NCBI GenBank assembly: GCA_002197995.1
Contig: NGZR01000004.1
Coordinates: 2,108,001-2,172,000 of the forward strand
Source: Gaeumannomyces sp. JS-464
Lineage: Eukaryota > Ascomycota > Sordariomycetes > Magnaporthales > Magnaporthaceae
Direction: 5' to 3'
Length of the DNA: 64,000 nt
The translations under genes were made by a program, and so were the position numbers. Below the pieces are notes generated by a model. That model saw nothing but the letters and a program-made list of their open reading frames with translations, did not search any database and was not told the DNA's origin. How positions within the stretch are numbered: position 1 is the first letter of the stretch; the number at the start of each line of letters is the position of its first letter. Below, piece after piece: positions 10,331-22,068 of the stretch.

Positions 10331-12540
10331 ATAATGGCGACCTTTTGTAATAAAAGCAGCATAAGCTTAGCGAACAGCCGGTTTCGCGCAACGCGTTAAG
10401 CAGGAAGCGCCATTTTAAAAACCACGCGGGAAACCGAAGCGATAATAATAGCGGGGCGGATAGCAACCACGAAAATAACGCGACTTAATATTTGATTTTA
10501 ATCGTACAACCGTATAAAAGGGGCCCAAATAGCAAAAGGCCGGCGAAATAAAAACGACATTAAAACGTAAAACTATTATTACGATATAATAACGCTAGGA
10601 TTACTTTACGCCTTAGCTTATATTAACGATATTACTATCGTTATTTAAATTATTAACCTAAAAACCGATATCGTTATTACCGTTTAAAAACGGCGAACTA
10701 CTATTACTACCATTTTTAGCATTACTATCGCTACCGTTATTATACTATTATTATCGGAAAAACCGTTAAACGATGTTTAATTGCTAACGTCGCTTTTTAA
10801 ATTTAATATAAAAACGTTAAATTCCGTTTTAAATTTAACGAAAAGATTATAAACCACGCTTTCGTTTTAAAGCTTTTAACGATATATAAGCGGAAAGCTA
10901 GTAATTAAACCCCGGACTTTTTCGCTATAATATTTAATAATATGGTCGTAATAATTACTTATAACCTAATAACGAAAGCCGCGCCGAACGCCGCAATAAC
11001 GAATAACCGCTCGCGCGTAAATAAAAAAACGACGCACGTTTTCCTTTTGCTAGCTAATAAAACGGCCGATAATGCAGTTAACGAATTAACGGCGCGCAAA
11101 GCCCTAAATGCGACTTTTATCGTCGGTATTATAAATGCGAGGCTGTATAAATACGACGTTAGCTCGCGGTTAATCCGACGAAATAACGTCGCGTTTACGA
11201 TAATAACGCGTTTATTTAGCGCAAAAACATCCATTTTTAACGAAGCTTTTAGCGATTTTTAGCGTAATAAAAAAGTTTGCCAGCTTTTAAACCTCGGTAC
11301 GCGCGGCCGCTAGTTTACGCTCGATACGCTTTTATTATAAACGGATAAACGGTTAATAATAATAATTAAATAGTAAATAACCGGCGTTATACTTATATTA
11401 CGACTTTTTTTCGAGCTTTTAACGCCGCGCTGCTTTTATTTTGCGTGTTTACGCGAATAAAGCCATTAAAAAGCTTATATATTAATATAAAAACGGTTTG
11501 GATAAGCTGCAATTCGAATAACGGGTAATCGGCCGGGTCGACCTATTGCGAAGCGTTGTTATTTACGTGCTCGCTAGCCTTTTATTAGTTAAACTTTACG
11601 TTATAAAAAAAGTATAACGAAAAAACGATTCGCTAAAAGCTTAAAAAACGACGAGGTTATTAAGGTCGCCACGTAAAAACGCCGACGGCTGGGTAACGAC
11701 TAATTAGCAAGCGATAAGCGAGGATAAAACGGGGAGATATTTACGCTATTGTAAAGCTTATTGCGATTATTGCATTAATCGCACAAATCCGATTGCTGGT
11801 TAAAATAACGACCATTACCGAAATGGCATAAAAACTAAATAATAACGAACATTTGGTCGAATAACGGCGGGGCGCGAGCGATAATTAAAGGCTTTATACG
11901 CTAAAACGCGATACGTAAATAATAAATGCAAATGCGGACGGTAAAAGCCGTAGCGCGACCGACGATATCGCCGGGACGAAAGTAAATAAACGCTATTACA
12001 ACGACGGCGAAAAACCGGCGAAACGCGAAATTTCGAAATAAAAAAGCGGGAAATATCGTAAAGCAAGTAAAAAAAAAGGATAAAAAACGGCGGGAATAAA
12101 GCGGGGCAATAACGCGACGATGTTTTTTAAATATAAGAAATTGTAGTGTTATAAAGTGTCGCGGTACGTTGCCAAAAAACGGCGAGGAGAAAAGGAAAAG
12201 CCAGAGAAAAGCAAATGGAACACGAGCGAAGCGACGCGTTGGCGCCGAATAAAAAAACAAAAAACCAGCGAGGCAACACCACGCCGCGCGCGCGGCGCCG
12301 CAATAAAAAAGGAAGGAGCAACCCAACGGGTGGTAAAACGGAGGTAAAAAAGGGGTAACGAGACGGGCATAACGCGTATAAGCACACCGCGCTCCGATAA
12401 CGGGGCACATACGGAAGCACGGGACTATTAGTAAAACGTACGGCAGCTTAACGACGATTCGACAATTACCCGCTAGCAAAATAATACGGATATTAACTTA
12501 GTTTGCAGTTAAGGACAACTGCGGGTTTAGGCAAAGGTAT
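10331..12540 (+). other. Unassigned 3' region of C1 between chromodomain and 3' LTR
   Basis: About 2.2 kb lies between the end of pol and the 3' LTR. Several open frames exist on both strands (10942-11262 plus; 11901-12479 minus; 12156-12347 plus) but none resembles a known domain. On the plus strand near 11960-12360 the codons give Lys/Asn/Arg-rich peptides that would be Glu/Asp-rich if G-to-A changes were undone, hinting at a former hydrophilic ORF. I cannot decide between a lost accessory gene and long 3' non-coding sequence. Confidence 0.4.
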
Positions 12541-12720
12541 TGTTACGGAGCGATCTTTAGTTACCACCCAGCTATTACCTAATATTACGAAGCGATCCCC
12601 AATTACCATTTAGCTTATATATATACGGCCTTCCGCCACTAGATAAATAGGAGTTTTTTCCTTTCCCTCCTCGCGTAATAACAAGCTTTTTTCCTAGCAC
12701 TTAGGTGTTGCACTATAACA
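12541..12720 (+). repeat. 3' LTR of C1
   Basis: It has exactly the length of the 5' LTR (180 bp), begins TGTTACGGAGCG and ends ACTATAACA. It keeps the terminal CA that the 5' LTR has lost. It is followed at once by the duplication GTGTA and the resumed B1 pol. Confidence 0.9.
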
Positions 12721-12725
12721 GTGTA

Positions 12726-14506
12726 ACCGTTTTTAATTGTTTCGCTGTTTAAGTTAACCGCCGATCGCGTAATTTAACGCGTTAGTTTTAACTTCGAAAG
12801 GTTTTTTTGGGTTCGGGAATATTAATATTAGCACTTTTAGCACGGCGTTCCGTAATTGCTCGAAAGCTTTTTATTTTTACCTTTCCTAATAAAACTGGTG
12901 GTTATTTTTAGTAAGGTTCGTAAATAGTATAGCGATTTGCTATAACTATAAATAAACCGTTTGTAAAAGTTTAAAAATCTTAAAAACCTTTATACTTTCG
13001 TAAACATTTTTAAATATAAACCATTTTTTAACTTTTCGACTTTTTTAAAATTTATGCAAACTTATTTAAACGTAATTACGAATTTTAAAAAGCGACTTTT
13101 TGCGAATGCTATTCGCACTTTTTTAATTTAACAAAAAGCTTTGCACTAAGCAATTTTTAAAATATTTTATATACGTGTTGCTTATGTTTTTTTATTGTTT
13201 TTAAAAAAATTAGGATATCGTTTAAATACGCAAGGATAAAAATGTTAAAATACTCGCGCAATATATGGTTAATTATCTTTTAAAACGTAATTAATAAATT
13301 AATAAGCCCGAAAGTTATTATTAAAAATTTATTAGCATTTAAGCTTATTTTAAAAGCCGTAAGCCACTTTTGGCTCTTTTTAATCCGTATTAAGCTATAA
13401 GCTTTTCGTAAGTTTAAAGCCGTAAAATATTAGGTTTTGCCGAGCTTATTTCGTAATTCGTTAATAAAAAGTAAAAAATATCGGTTTTTAATCGTAACCT
13501 TATTTAATAGGCGGTAATCGATACATATTCGCTTCGTCCCGTTTTTTTTCCATAAAATTTCGTATTTTATTAAAAATTCGAAAGGTTTAATATTTCTTTT
13601 CGTAAGTTTTCCTCCAGTTATTTTTTTAGCACCTTTTATTACCGAAGGCTAAACTAGTATAACTTTTAATATTTAAACTACGTTCCAGGTTTAAGCTTAA
13701 TTTTAAAGTCGAACGGTTTATATTTAGGAAGCACCGTTTTTAGGTTTTTTTTAAAACAATTCCTCGTATTTGTAATATTTTTTGAAATATTCGCGAGCCG
13801 TTTTTTAATGTTAATTTGGTCGTTTTAATCGCTTTCCATTTTTGGATAATCGTGTATTTTGTTAATGCTAAATGCGAAGGTAAATTGCTAAATTTTATTA
13901 CCGTTATAATTTCCTTTCGTTACTTTTTATGCTTACGGTTTAAAGTTTATAATTGGAACCGTTTTAATTATTTGTGGCTTTTCTATTAAATTTAACCGGT
14001 AGCCCAATTATCTTTAAGTTATTTTTTTAAGCTAAAAGATTTCGAAAATAACGTTTCCTTTTTTTATATATAGTTTATCTAATATAATAGTAACGTTTTC
14101 CTTATTCCGGGTACGTAATGTTATTAGTTATGTTTTTTAATCGATTTATCTTTTATTATAAGCGACGGGTATTTTTTTTAACCGTTTTTAATTAATACGG
14201 TTAGTGTTTCCGTTTTGTGAAATTCCATACCGTTTAACCGTTTATAACGATACGTAATCGTTTTATATTTCGCAATTAATTATTACTTTAACCTTTTTTT
14301 TTAACATTCCATTCGGAATGTTAAAAGTTATACGGTTAATTTAATTTTGCTATTGCAAGGATTTTTATCGGTTTTTTTTATTTTCCATTCCGTGCTTTCC
14401 GTTTAATTTTTTTTTTTAATTTTTTAATAAAAGGAACGAATGCCGTACGTTCGTTTTTTATTGGGTTAAACGGGACGTACGTTCGCGTAATCCCCTAATA
14501 TTAAAC
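12726..14506 (-). pseudogene. B1 pol N-terminal half: protease and reverse transcriptase
   Basis: This continues the gene interrupted at 4695. On the minus strand the reverse transcriptase occupies about 12890-13640. Its catalytic box at about 13218-13230 reads YLNDILIF, again with Asp changed to Asn; copy B2 retains YLDD at the matching place. The protease region follows to about 14500, where a solo LTR is inserted after 14511. Stops are dense. Confidence 0.7.
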
Positions 14507-14511
14507 TTTCG

Positions 14512-14781
14512 TGTTGGTAGGAGTGTTACTTTTGTCAGGGGCCCGGAGCTTTCCCAAAGTGACATACAAAAATCTATAAATTTGGAGGGTTTTTGTATTA
14601 TGCATAAAGAGGAAAGAGATTTAGCTATAGGAAAGGGGGCTAACAGGCCCCCTTTTATTTGCGAAAAGGTTTGGGCTTTTAAGTTACGTGGGTCTTGTAG
14701 GCCTTGTAAGCTTTGGGAGCTTTTTAAGCCTCCCAGGCTTTTAAATCCTTTAAATGCATGCGCCGGAATAACTATCCGACA
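14512..14781 (+). repeat. Solo LTR, family E, copy 1
   Basis: This 270-bp unit starts TGTTGGTAGG and ends CCGACA (inverted TGTYGG ends) and is flanked by TTTCG at 14507-14511 and 14782-14786. The matching place in B2 (near 36783) is uninterrupted, which proves an insertion into B1. It is closely related to the inverted copy at 60010-60280. No internal domain of this family is seen in the window. It contains an AG/GG-rich middle with the inverted pair GGGGGC...GCCCCC at about 14634-14655. It is less decayed than its host. Strand is given by the TGTTGG end and is arbitrary. Confidence 0.85.
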
Positions 14782-14786
14782 TTTCG

Positions 14787-16814
14787 CCTTTTATGCTATA
14801 TGCTTTTTGCATTTCGTAATTTCGCATTTTCCTTAATCGAATGTCCTAGTAACATATAGCATTAAGTACCGCTCGTTAGGTTTAAAAATTACGGTAAACC
14901 TGCCTATTCGGGCTAATTCCTACCGTGGCAATTGGAATGCCAAACGGGGTTTAACCTTAAGCTCGCATTTTAACTTTCGTGGAAAAAAATCGTATTTAAG
15001 TTTAGGTTATAAGTAAAATTTGCATTTTTTATAAATGCATTTTGCTTAAAAAATGCAAATGTTTAAAATGCTTTAAGTTAATGCTGGGGTGGTTTTCGGG
15101 TTTTAACGCAGCTTTTTTTTTTTTTAGCTCGCTTGCGTTATCGGACCGGTAATTAGCATATTTAACTTTTTATTAATTGTTAAACCACGATAAAGGTTAG
15201 CCGTTATTTCCGTTTGCTAAAGTAGCGTAATATAACGGGCCATTTAAATGTTTTAAAACCTTTACGTTTTAAAAACATTTCGAAATATTGAAAAGCGTAA
15301 AAGCGCGTTAGCTTTTCCAGCTTGCTTAGCTTTTACGGATTATAAGTATAAAAGTTATATCGTTTAAACCTTTTACTTATTTTTAAAACTCGGCCATTTT
15401 AAAGTTTTAACCGTTTTAATTTACTTTCGCGTCGGTATTTAAATTTTCGGGTTCGCGAAAAAAATGGGTTTAACTTAAAGGTTTTTTTCCTCGTCGTTTG
15501 CTAATACCGCTCCTTTTTAAACCTTACGAAAAACGGCGTCATCCTTTCCTTTTAAATTCCTAAATTCGAAAGCGACGCGCTATTCGCCTTCGCTATCGTA
15601 TTTAAGCTTTATAGCTTTAAATATGCAAACGTTTCGAGATTTCCGAGGATATTATCCGGTAGCCTTTTTATCGAACTGGTATATGGTATATAACTTATCG
15701 TAGCAATTTATTTAATTAAACGCCGACCCGGGGTATAAGCTTTTTTATATCGGGCTTTTTTATGTTTATTAAAAGTTAGCTACCTGCCGGTTATCGTCCC
15801 GCTAAAAGCAGTTTGTTTTAATATAACCGGTTTAACCGCATTTAAAACACTTCCCGCTTTTCGGGTTTTACTTTTGCTTTTTTTATTACTTTTATTATTA
15901 GTAAACGGCTTTTGCATTAAAATTTATTAAGTTTAAATGCGTTTCGTAAGCCGTAATAGGTTACTATTTAACCTTTTTTTAATTAGCTTTGTTAATTTAT
16001 GCCGCATTTTTAAAATTATATCCTTTTTTTTATTATCGTTCGTACAATTTATCGCTAATGCGAATTGCGTTTTTAACGTAATCCGTAAAAAATTCGGGGC
16101 GATCCTACTTTGCGAGTTTATTTTTTACGTTTTCGCGTAAACCGTTATAAAAGTGCAGCATTAATATGGTATCGCTTTAATTAAGTTTAATATTAATCCG
16201 TTAAAAGTTCGCTACGTATTTGGCTTAAGTTTTCGTTATTTAAAGGCTAGTAGGTTTTTTTTTGCGATTCGGGTTTTGTCGATTATTTCGAACATTTTTC
16301 TAACTTTTCTTCCGAAGGTTTCGAAATTAGTAAAAATGATTTTGGTAGCTTTTTAACTATTTTTATACCTTTTAAAGTAATTGCTTTAAGTTGGTTAAAA
16401 CCATTTTTTTACTTTGCCGTTTAGCTTGGTAATAGCGTAAGCGACTTTTTGTTTTTTACTTACGAATTGATATTTGTAAAATTTAAAATAGCTTTTGCAT
16501 TTGGTAAAAAACGTTTTAAATTTGCCGTTTTCCTTTTCGTAAAAATCCGGGGACGGGAATTTGTACGTTCGGATTGCAATAAATGCTTTAAAAGATACTA
16601 ATTTCGCAGTAAATTCCTTTACTTCGGTTTAACTTTTAGTGATTTCGTTCGTTATAAGTATAAAAAAACTAACCGTGTTAGCGGTTTCGTTAAGGTCGTA
16701 TTTAACACCGTTAAAGGTAAAAACCGTGGTTTTTTCCTTTTCGGGCTTTTTGCTACTCGCTATAACTGTATTATTTTTTCCTTTTAGCGAAGTGCTAAAT
16801 AAAATTAGTTAAAA
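14787..16814 (-). pseudogene. Gag and leader of B1
   Basis: The region corresponds to 36784-38830 in copy B2, with which it aligns throughout. A zinc knuckle is recognisable near 15840 by comparison with B2 (where CFKCG and the following His/Cys spacing are visible at about 37780-37870). The leader next to the 5' LTR carries the presumed primer-binding site, TTTTAACTAATTTT on the minus strand directly after the LTR. The frame is destroyed by stops. Confidence 0.6.
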
Positions 16815-17373
16815 TGTTACAATTAAAGGTTTGCTTTTAAAGCAAGGCATTTTAAAAAAGGAAAAGATAATATCGCTAATTTAATTAATAAAAAATTACG
16901 TAATTTAAAAGGACAATTTGATTGCTTGCTTTAAAAGATGTTTAAAAGTTAACTTAAATTAACTAATGCCGAAGCTTTAATTAAAACTATTTAAAATAAT
17001 AGGGAATTTATTTTTTATATACGCGTTATTCGTTTTTAACAACTTTTTTGGATTTATTACTTTATTACAAATCCATAAATCTTTTTTAAATTTGTTATTT
17101 TATTACAAATTTACAAACCTTTTTTAAATTTATTACTTTGTTATAAATCCACAAATTTCTTTTAAATTTGTTATTTTGTTATAAATTTATAAATCCTTTT
17201 TGGATTTGTTATTTTAATACAAATTTACAAATCCCTTTTAGATTTGTTGCTTTGTTATAAATCCAAAAATCCCTTTTAAGTTATGTAATTTCCACGTGTT
17301 TTAATGCGGGCTAAAGTGCTATTTGGAGCCCTTCCCGTCCTATTATTTTAAGGCTTGCATGCTAGTCGTAATA
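16815..17373 (-). repeat. 5' LTR of B1
   Basis: It is 559 bp, exactly as long as the other LTR, starts TGTTACAATTAAAGG and ends CGTAATA. The 38-bp tandem repeats fill about 17045-17280. The duplication ATAAT (17374-17378) follows, then the A1 reverse transcriptase resumes. Confidence 0.87.
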
Positions 17374-17378
17374 ATAAT

Positions 17379-20014
17379 CCACGCAAACTTTAACCTTTCC
17401 GCCCGGCTTTCGGGTAAAAAGGATAAAAGCTACCGCTGGCAATGCGTTAAGTCGGATAAAGCTTTTCGCTAAGTGGTTATTAAAATACTTCCTAATAACG
17501 CGCAGTTTTTACTATAATATAACGCGGTTATAATGGTAAAATGGCGTTTTACCGGGGAGGAGTTCGATTTTATAATCGAACGACATATACGGCGGTAAAG
17601 TATCCGCGTTTTAAAAAAAAAACATTTGGCGAAGTTGTAAAGTTTTTAAAGAAATTTTTAAGGATTTTTTCCATTATCGCAAAGGGTTTCCCTTTTAAAA
17701 ACTTTTCGATATCCTCGTTAAATATCCGGCGTAAATGCGGCGCCTTTTTAACCCATTTTTTAAATGCTTAAACTTTGGGCTTTAACTTAATGCTTTTAAG
17801 GAATTCCTTAATTTAAAAAATGGTTTAAAAAACTGCTATTAGCGTATTGTTAACGAGGTTATCGAACGACCAAAAGTTTAACGGGGTGTCGTTTTTTATA
17901 AAAGCGAAAAATTTTACTTATAATATAAATTAAATATAAACCCTTTTTTATTTGCAAAAGGTTAAAAAGTTAGGTGCGTTTAAAATGCGGATTTTCATAT
18001 CGGGGTTCGGTGCTTAGTTAGTTTCCGCTATTATAATGCCGTTTGTACTTAGCGTTCCCGCCGCCTAATCGATCGTTAAGTTATAATGCTTTAATTACGG
18101 TAAGCCTAAAATAACGTTTGGTTTTTTTAACGGCTAGCAATAAAGGTTATAATTTTTATGGTATTACCGAACATGTGTTTGGTTTTAACGCAATTGGTAA
18201 TGCGTTCCGCTAATGCCCTGTTAGCGAGTTGAAAAGGTTTTAATTCCAGGAGTTAAAACTTGGGCAAATTATATGTATACGCGAATGTATTATTAACAAA
18301 CGTTTTAAAAAAACATTTTATATCGACTAATAATCGATAAAGTATCGGTTAATACCCGTAAAAAAGTAATATAATGTTAAAAGAAAACGTTATATTAAGT
18401 TTTATAAAATGGAAATATATGTCGTTTTTTTTTTTTTTACTTTCGTCGTTTTTAATTCCTTTAACGGTTTTACCCGCGATTTTACGCAAAACCTAATTTT
18501 TTTTCGCTTGCGATGCGCCGGGGTTATACTGCTTTTTAAATTTTGCAAAGCAGGCAATAGCGTAATAACCCACTTATTTATAATATATGCAAAGGTTATT
18601 ATTCCTTTAATATTGTTTTTATACTTTTATAAGCGGCCTTTTTAGCTTTGTTATTATTTTGCTAAAGTTTATAAAGTTGCCTGCTAAAAAAAAGGGGGGG
18701 GCGGCCGGGGTTAATGCCGGTATTAGCCAGTTATTCCCTGGTTTTGGTATTAGCGTTACGCCGGCGTAGTACGCTTTATACGCGTGGTTCGCGAGGTTAT
18801 TAAATAGGTTTTGGTATATTTTAACCCATTCGTCGAAATTTTTAAATCCGGGTTTGTTAATTTAATATATCGCGGTTTTGAAAAGTTTAATGCTAACCTT
18901 ATTTTTAAAAGCTTTTATACGCATATTCGCTAAGTATTCGCTTATATTTGCTAAACGAATAAACGCGTTAATAAAATCGCCGAATTTAGTGTTTTTTTGC
19001 GTAAAAATATCGAAATCCCGGCGGGCCGCCGTTTTAATGTTTTAAATTTTATAAATTGGGTTAAGCAGGTTAAAAAGAAAGGTGTAATCGGTTAAATCGC
19101 GGGTTTACTTAAAAAAGTTACACAAGTATGTCGCTATTAAATCGACGGCGTTTCGGATATGCTTATACGTATTTCCTAAAAGCTGTTAAACCGCGTATAA
19201 AATCCGAACTACTAAGTTAAAATACAAAATGCCGTTAAAATTAAACTTAATATTAAAAAGCGATTTTTATATAACGTATTTTTTTATCGTTAAGCGCCGT
19301 TTATATATGCTTTTAAAAAAAAGGGCGGTTCGGCGCTTACTAGCCGGAACGCTAAAATGTTACTAACGTAACCCGGTTACGGCGTCGGCGCGGTTTTGAT
19401 AATTAGTAAAAAAAATGTAATTGTAAAGCGAAAATGTTTAAAGTAAAAATTGCTAAAATGGTAAAATTAGGGCTAAATAACGGCGGTAGTTAAATGGGTT
19501 GCTATTATAATGCTAATTATTAGAATAACCGGCTATTTTCCGTATTTAAACGCGAAATCGTCCTTTAAAACTCGCTAATATCCGTTATTATATTAGCGAT
19601 TTAACGGTTATCCGAATTCGCGTTAATTTAAAAAGTTATTACTTTGTTTTAAAAAGCGGCGACTTTTTATTTAATAAGTTTATTAAGGTATTAAACTATT
19701 AAAACGCTAGCGTAAATTGGGCGTTTTACAAATCGCGTTACAATTTCGCGCAATTTGCATTTTGTTCGTTTGCTATTAAATGCTGCAAAGCGTCGTACCC
19801 CGCGAGCAATTCGAAAGAAAAAATATAAAGCAAAAGCGGGAGGTTTTAAACTAGGTTTATTATAATATTACGTTGGTATAACGCTAAAAAATCGCTACGT
19901 CGGGAAAGTGAAAACGTCGGTAGCTTTTTATTAAACATTTGTATTTCGAACGTGTTTGTTGTAATACCGTTATTCGGGGTAAGGAAAAAGGCGGAACGTT
20001 ATAAAGTTATTCCG
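17379..20014 (-). pseudogene. Gypsy A1: RT N-terminus, protease and gag
   Basis: The sequence continues the A1 element after the B1 insertion and aligns over its full length with 24280-26908 of copy A2. Going leftward to rightward on the minus strand it holds the start of reverse transcriptase (KPGGKV-type region near 17380-17420), the protease and gag. It is interrupted after 20014 by a Fot1/pogo transposon inserted at a TA. All frames are broken. Confidence 0.7.
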
Positions 20015-20119
20015 TAACGTGGTTTAACAGCGAGTGGATTACCGCAGCGAATGGATCACCTATACCCAACCTCCAGTTAATTAACGCGCATGCTAACCCA
20101 AAAACGCTAAAAATTTATT

Positions 20120-21877
20120 TAAACTATTCGGAATTGTATATATCGAACATTTTTACTTTTTTTTAACAAATGCGCGCATTATGTCCGGTTTTGCCGCAAG
20201 TGCTACATCGCTAACGAGTTATCGTCGTTTTCTTTTTTTAACTCTTATAATCGCGCATTTTTTGCTATAGCTGCCTATTTAGCTCCTACTGGTTTAAAAC
20301 ATTTCGTATTTTTTTAATAGTATGTAACCCTTTTTATCGAATACGTGTTTTTTTGGCCTTTCGGCGTTTGCTTAGTATTTCGTTCGCTTTTCGTAATTTA
20401 AAGCACTTTTTATTTAAAAGGTTAACCCGATGCATAATTGCTTTAGCCCCTTTCGTTAATTGGTTTATAACCGATAATATAGGTAACGGAAAGCTGCTTC
20501 GGTAATTGGAAATCCGAGTTTTAATGTGTTCGAATTGCGAAGTTGCGTTTTTAGCTGTTTAAAGCGTTTTGGAAGTTTAAAGTTCGGCGTTGTTTAAAGG
20601 CTTTTTCGGGGGAGTTAAAATTCGTAACCTTACATCCAGCCTTTTTAAAACTGAATCCGGATTAAAAGGAATAAAGCTAGCCTTTTAAAAACCTTTTTAA
20701 ATATTTCCTTCGGTTATAAAGTTAAAAAATGCCGCTTTAAACGCCGAAAAAAACTCGATTTTAATTACGTAATTAACGTGTAATTTTATTAGGTTTTCGA
20801 TTTGTCAACTGTACGCTTTTTTTAACGGGTTAAAGCATTTAACGTTAAGCGGTTAAAAAAAGTAAAACGAATACGAAGGTATGCAAAGCGTAATAATATT
20901 ATATTTTTAGCAATAAAGTTCGAAATTCGTCGAATAGTAACTTTCGTAACCGTTTAATATTAACAAACGATAAGTGCTTTTTACGCGCGATGTAATGTGT
21001 TTATCGAAATGCTAAATCCATTTTAAACCGAGCTTATTCGTAGTTTACTTGTTAAAATTCGTTAAAATGACCCAATCGCGTGGAAGGTCGGTTTTCGAAT
21101 ACCAATTGGCCAAATGGTATTGCCTTTTAACGATAATAAAAAAGGGGATCGCTTAGCCGCAATAGTTAACTTTTTAAATAATTGTAACCCATTTCCGGTT
21201 GCTAAGCTAAATTAGCTTTGCTTTACTACGGCCTTCCAATATTGTAATAATTATAACGGCGGCGATTATACCTATAAAAAAGCCGGTTTCGTCGAAATTG
21301 TAAATATCGTTATCCAAAATGCTATATTTAGCTATAATGTTCCATATAAAGTCGAACTACGCAAAAACGAGCTTAGGATTTTCGAATTTGGCCTTTTGGT
21401 AATTGTACTTTCGAATTTAGCGCGTGCCGAATTCCGGGCGGCGTTTAACGAACTTTTCGATTTAGGATTTACCGACGGTGCTCGCGTCGCGTTCGGCGAG
21501 CAGTCGGTTAGCCATAGCTTTAATACTAAAAAGCTAGGGAAAAAACGCGCGAAAATCCAGCTTAAGTATGTATTTAACAAGCGCCTTTTTTCGGATTTTG
21601 TTAATTTTTGTAATTTTGGTATAGTGTCGCGTCGAGCAGGTTAGCCGCTTTTGCGCCGGGCAAAGGTTAAATAGTTAACCGCGTAAATTTTGGCAGCACT
21701 TTGGACGCTTAACTTTAAATTTGAATTAATAGCATAAAAGGCCAAAATAACCCTGCTTTTATCGCTTATGTTTGCTATTATTTGCTGTGGAAATATTTGC
21801 GGGTGAAGTTTAATTAACGCGTGGACGCGTGTCGGTAATCCACTCGCTGCGGTAATCCACTCGCTGCGGTAATCCAC
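20120..21877 (-). pseudogene. Fot1/pogo transposase
   Basis: On the minus strand the protein begins with a psq-type helix-turn-helix (open piece 21641-21877; LKLSVQSAAKIYAV), followed by a CENP-B-like DNA-binding region (21332-21640). The catalytic DDE domain opens with YNFDETGF at about 21283-21306, the signature of the group. A C-terminal knuckle remnant corresponding to CGKTGHNARTC is visible near 20165-20220. Several stops and changed residues show that it no longer makes protein. In life it would cut and paste the element at TA sites. Confidence 0.82.
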
Positions 21878-21901
21878 TCGCTGCGGTAATCCACTCGCTG
21901 C
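21834..21901 (+). repeat. Four 17-bp direct repeats at the Fot1 right end
   Basis: The unit GGTAATCCACTCGCTGC occurs four times without mismatch at 21834, 21851, 21868 and 21885. Two inverted copies, one with changes, lie just inside the left end (about 20027-20060). Subterminal repeats of this kind are likely transposase-binding sites. Confidence 0.85.
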
Positions 21902-21938
21902 TAAACCACGTTATCCTTTTATTTAAAGTGTAATAAAT

Positions 21939-22068
21939 TATTACGGCGTTATTGCTAGGTATTAGGTTAAACTTTTATTATTACACGGGGAAAGGAAGTC
22001 CGCTAGCTTTGTAAAAAGGCCGGCGAATTTATAACTAAATATTAAAAGCTGGGCTCGGTTTCGTAATA
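21939..22068 (-). repeat. 5' LTR of gypsy A1
   Basis: This 130-bp LTR aligns with the A2 LTR at 26935-27064. Its ends are TATTAC...GTAATA, each with one RIP change from TGTTAC...GTAACA. It abuts the integrase of copy A2 at 22069, so A1 was inserted there. Confidence 0.8.

Larger units (their letters stand above)
4696..12720 (+). mobile_element. Chromovirus C1, complete Ty3/gypsy element (8,025 bp)
   Basis: Two 180-bp LTRs (4696-4875 and 12541-12720) bound the element, and GTGTA is present on both sides (4691-4695 and 12721-12725). Removing it restores the pol sequence of B1, so the insertion is certain. The order on the plus strand is gag with a zinc knuckle, protease, reverse transcriptase, RNase H, integrase, chromodomain, then about 2.2 kb of unassigned sequence before the 3' LTR. 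RIP changes are dense, and the catalytic YLDD box of the reverse transcriptase reads YLND. The element is dead but structurally whole. Confidence 0.92.
1459..17373 (-). mobile_element. Chromovirus B1, complete Ty3/gypsy element with nested insertions
   Basis: This LTR retrotransposon has two 559-bp LTRs (1459-2017 and 16815-17373), flanked by the duplication ATAAT, inside the reverse transcriptase of gypsy A1. The orientation is minus: a solo LTR of the same family (41732-42136) shows a TATA box in the opposite sense, the purine tract lies next to the left LTR, and pol reads leftward. Removing the nested element C1 (4696-12720) and the solo LTR (14512-14781) with their duplications leaves about 7.6 kb. 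The sister copy B2 is 6.9 kb; the difference is mostly LTR repeats and a segment near 2.64-3.1 kb. RIP decay is heavy, so it cannot be autonomous now. Confidence 0.88.
20017..21911 (-). mobile_element. Fot1/pogo DNA transposon, complete but decayed (1,895 bp)
   Basis: The element lies between two TA dinucleotides (20015-20016 and 21912-21913) inside the gag/leader of gypsy A1. Both ends read ACGTGGTTTA inward, followed by a repeated motif (GCAGCGAGTGGATTACC). The right end has four perfect 17-bp copies (21834-21901), the left end two. Size, TA target and the encoded transposase fit the Fot1/pogo group of fungal elements. Confidence 0.9.

Noticed and set aside
11901..12479. A 192-codon minus-strand frame in element C1
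   Set aside because: It is Phe/Leu/Arg-rich because the plus strand is A-rich after RIP. No domain is seen and overlapping frames are equally open.
21834..21901. Four 17-bp repeats considered as a CRISPR-like array
   Set aside because: There are no spacers, the units are directly adjacent, the organism is fungal, and they lie inside a Fot1 inverted repeat.
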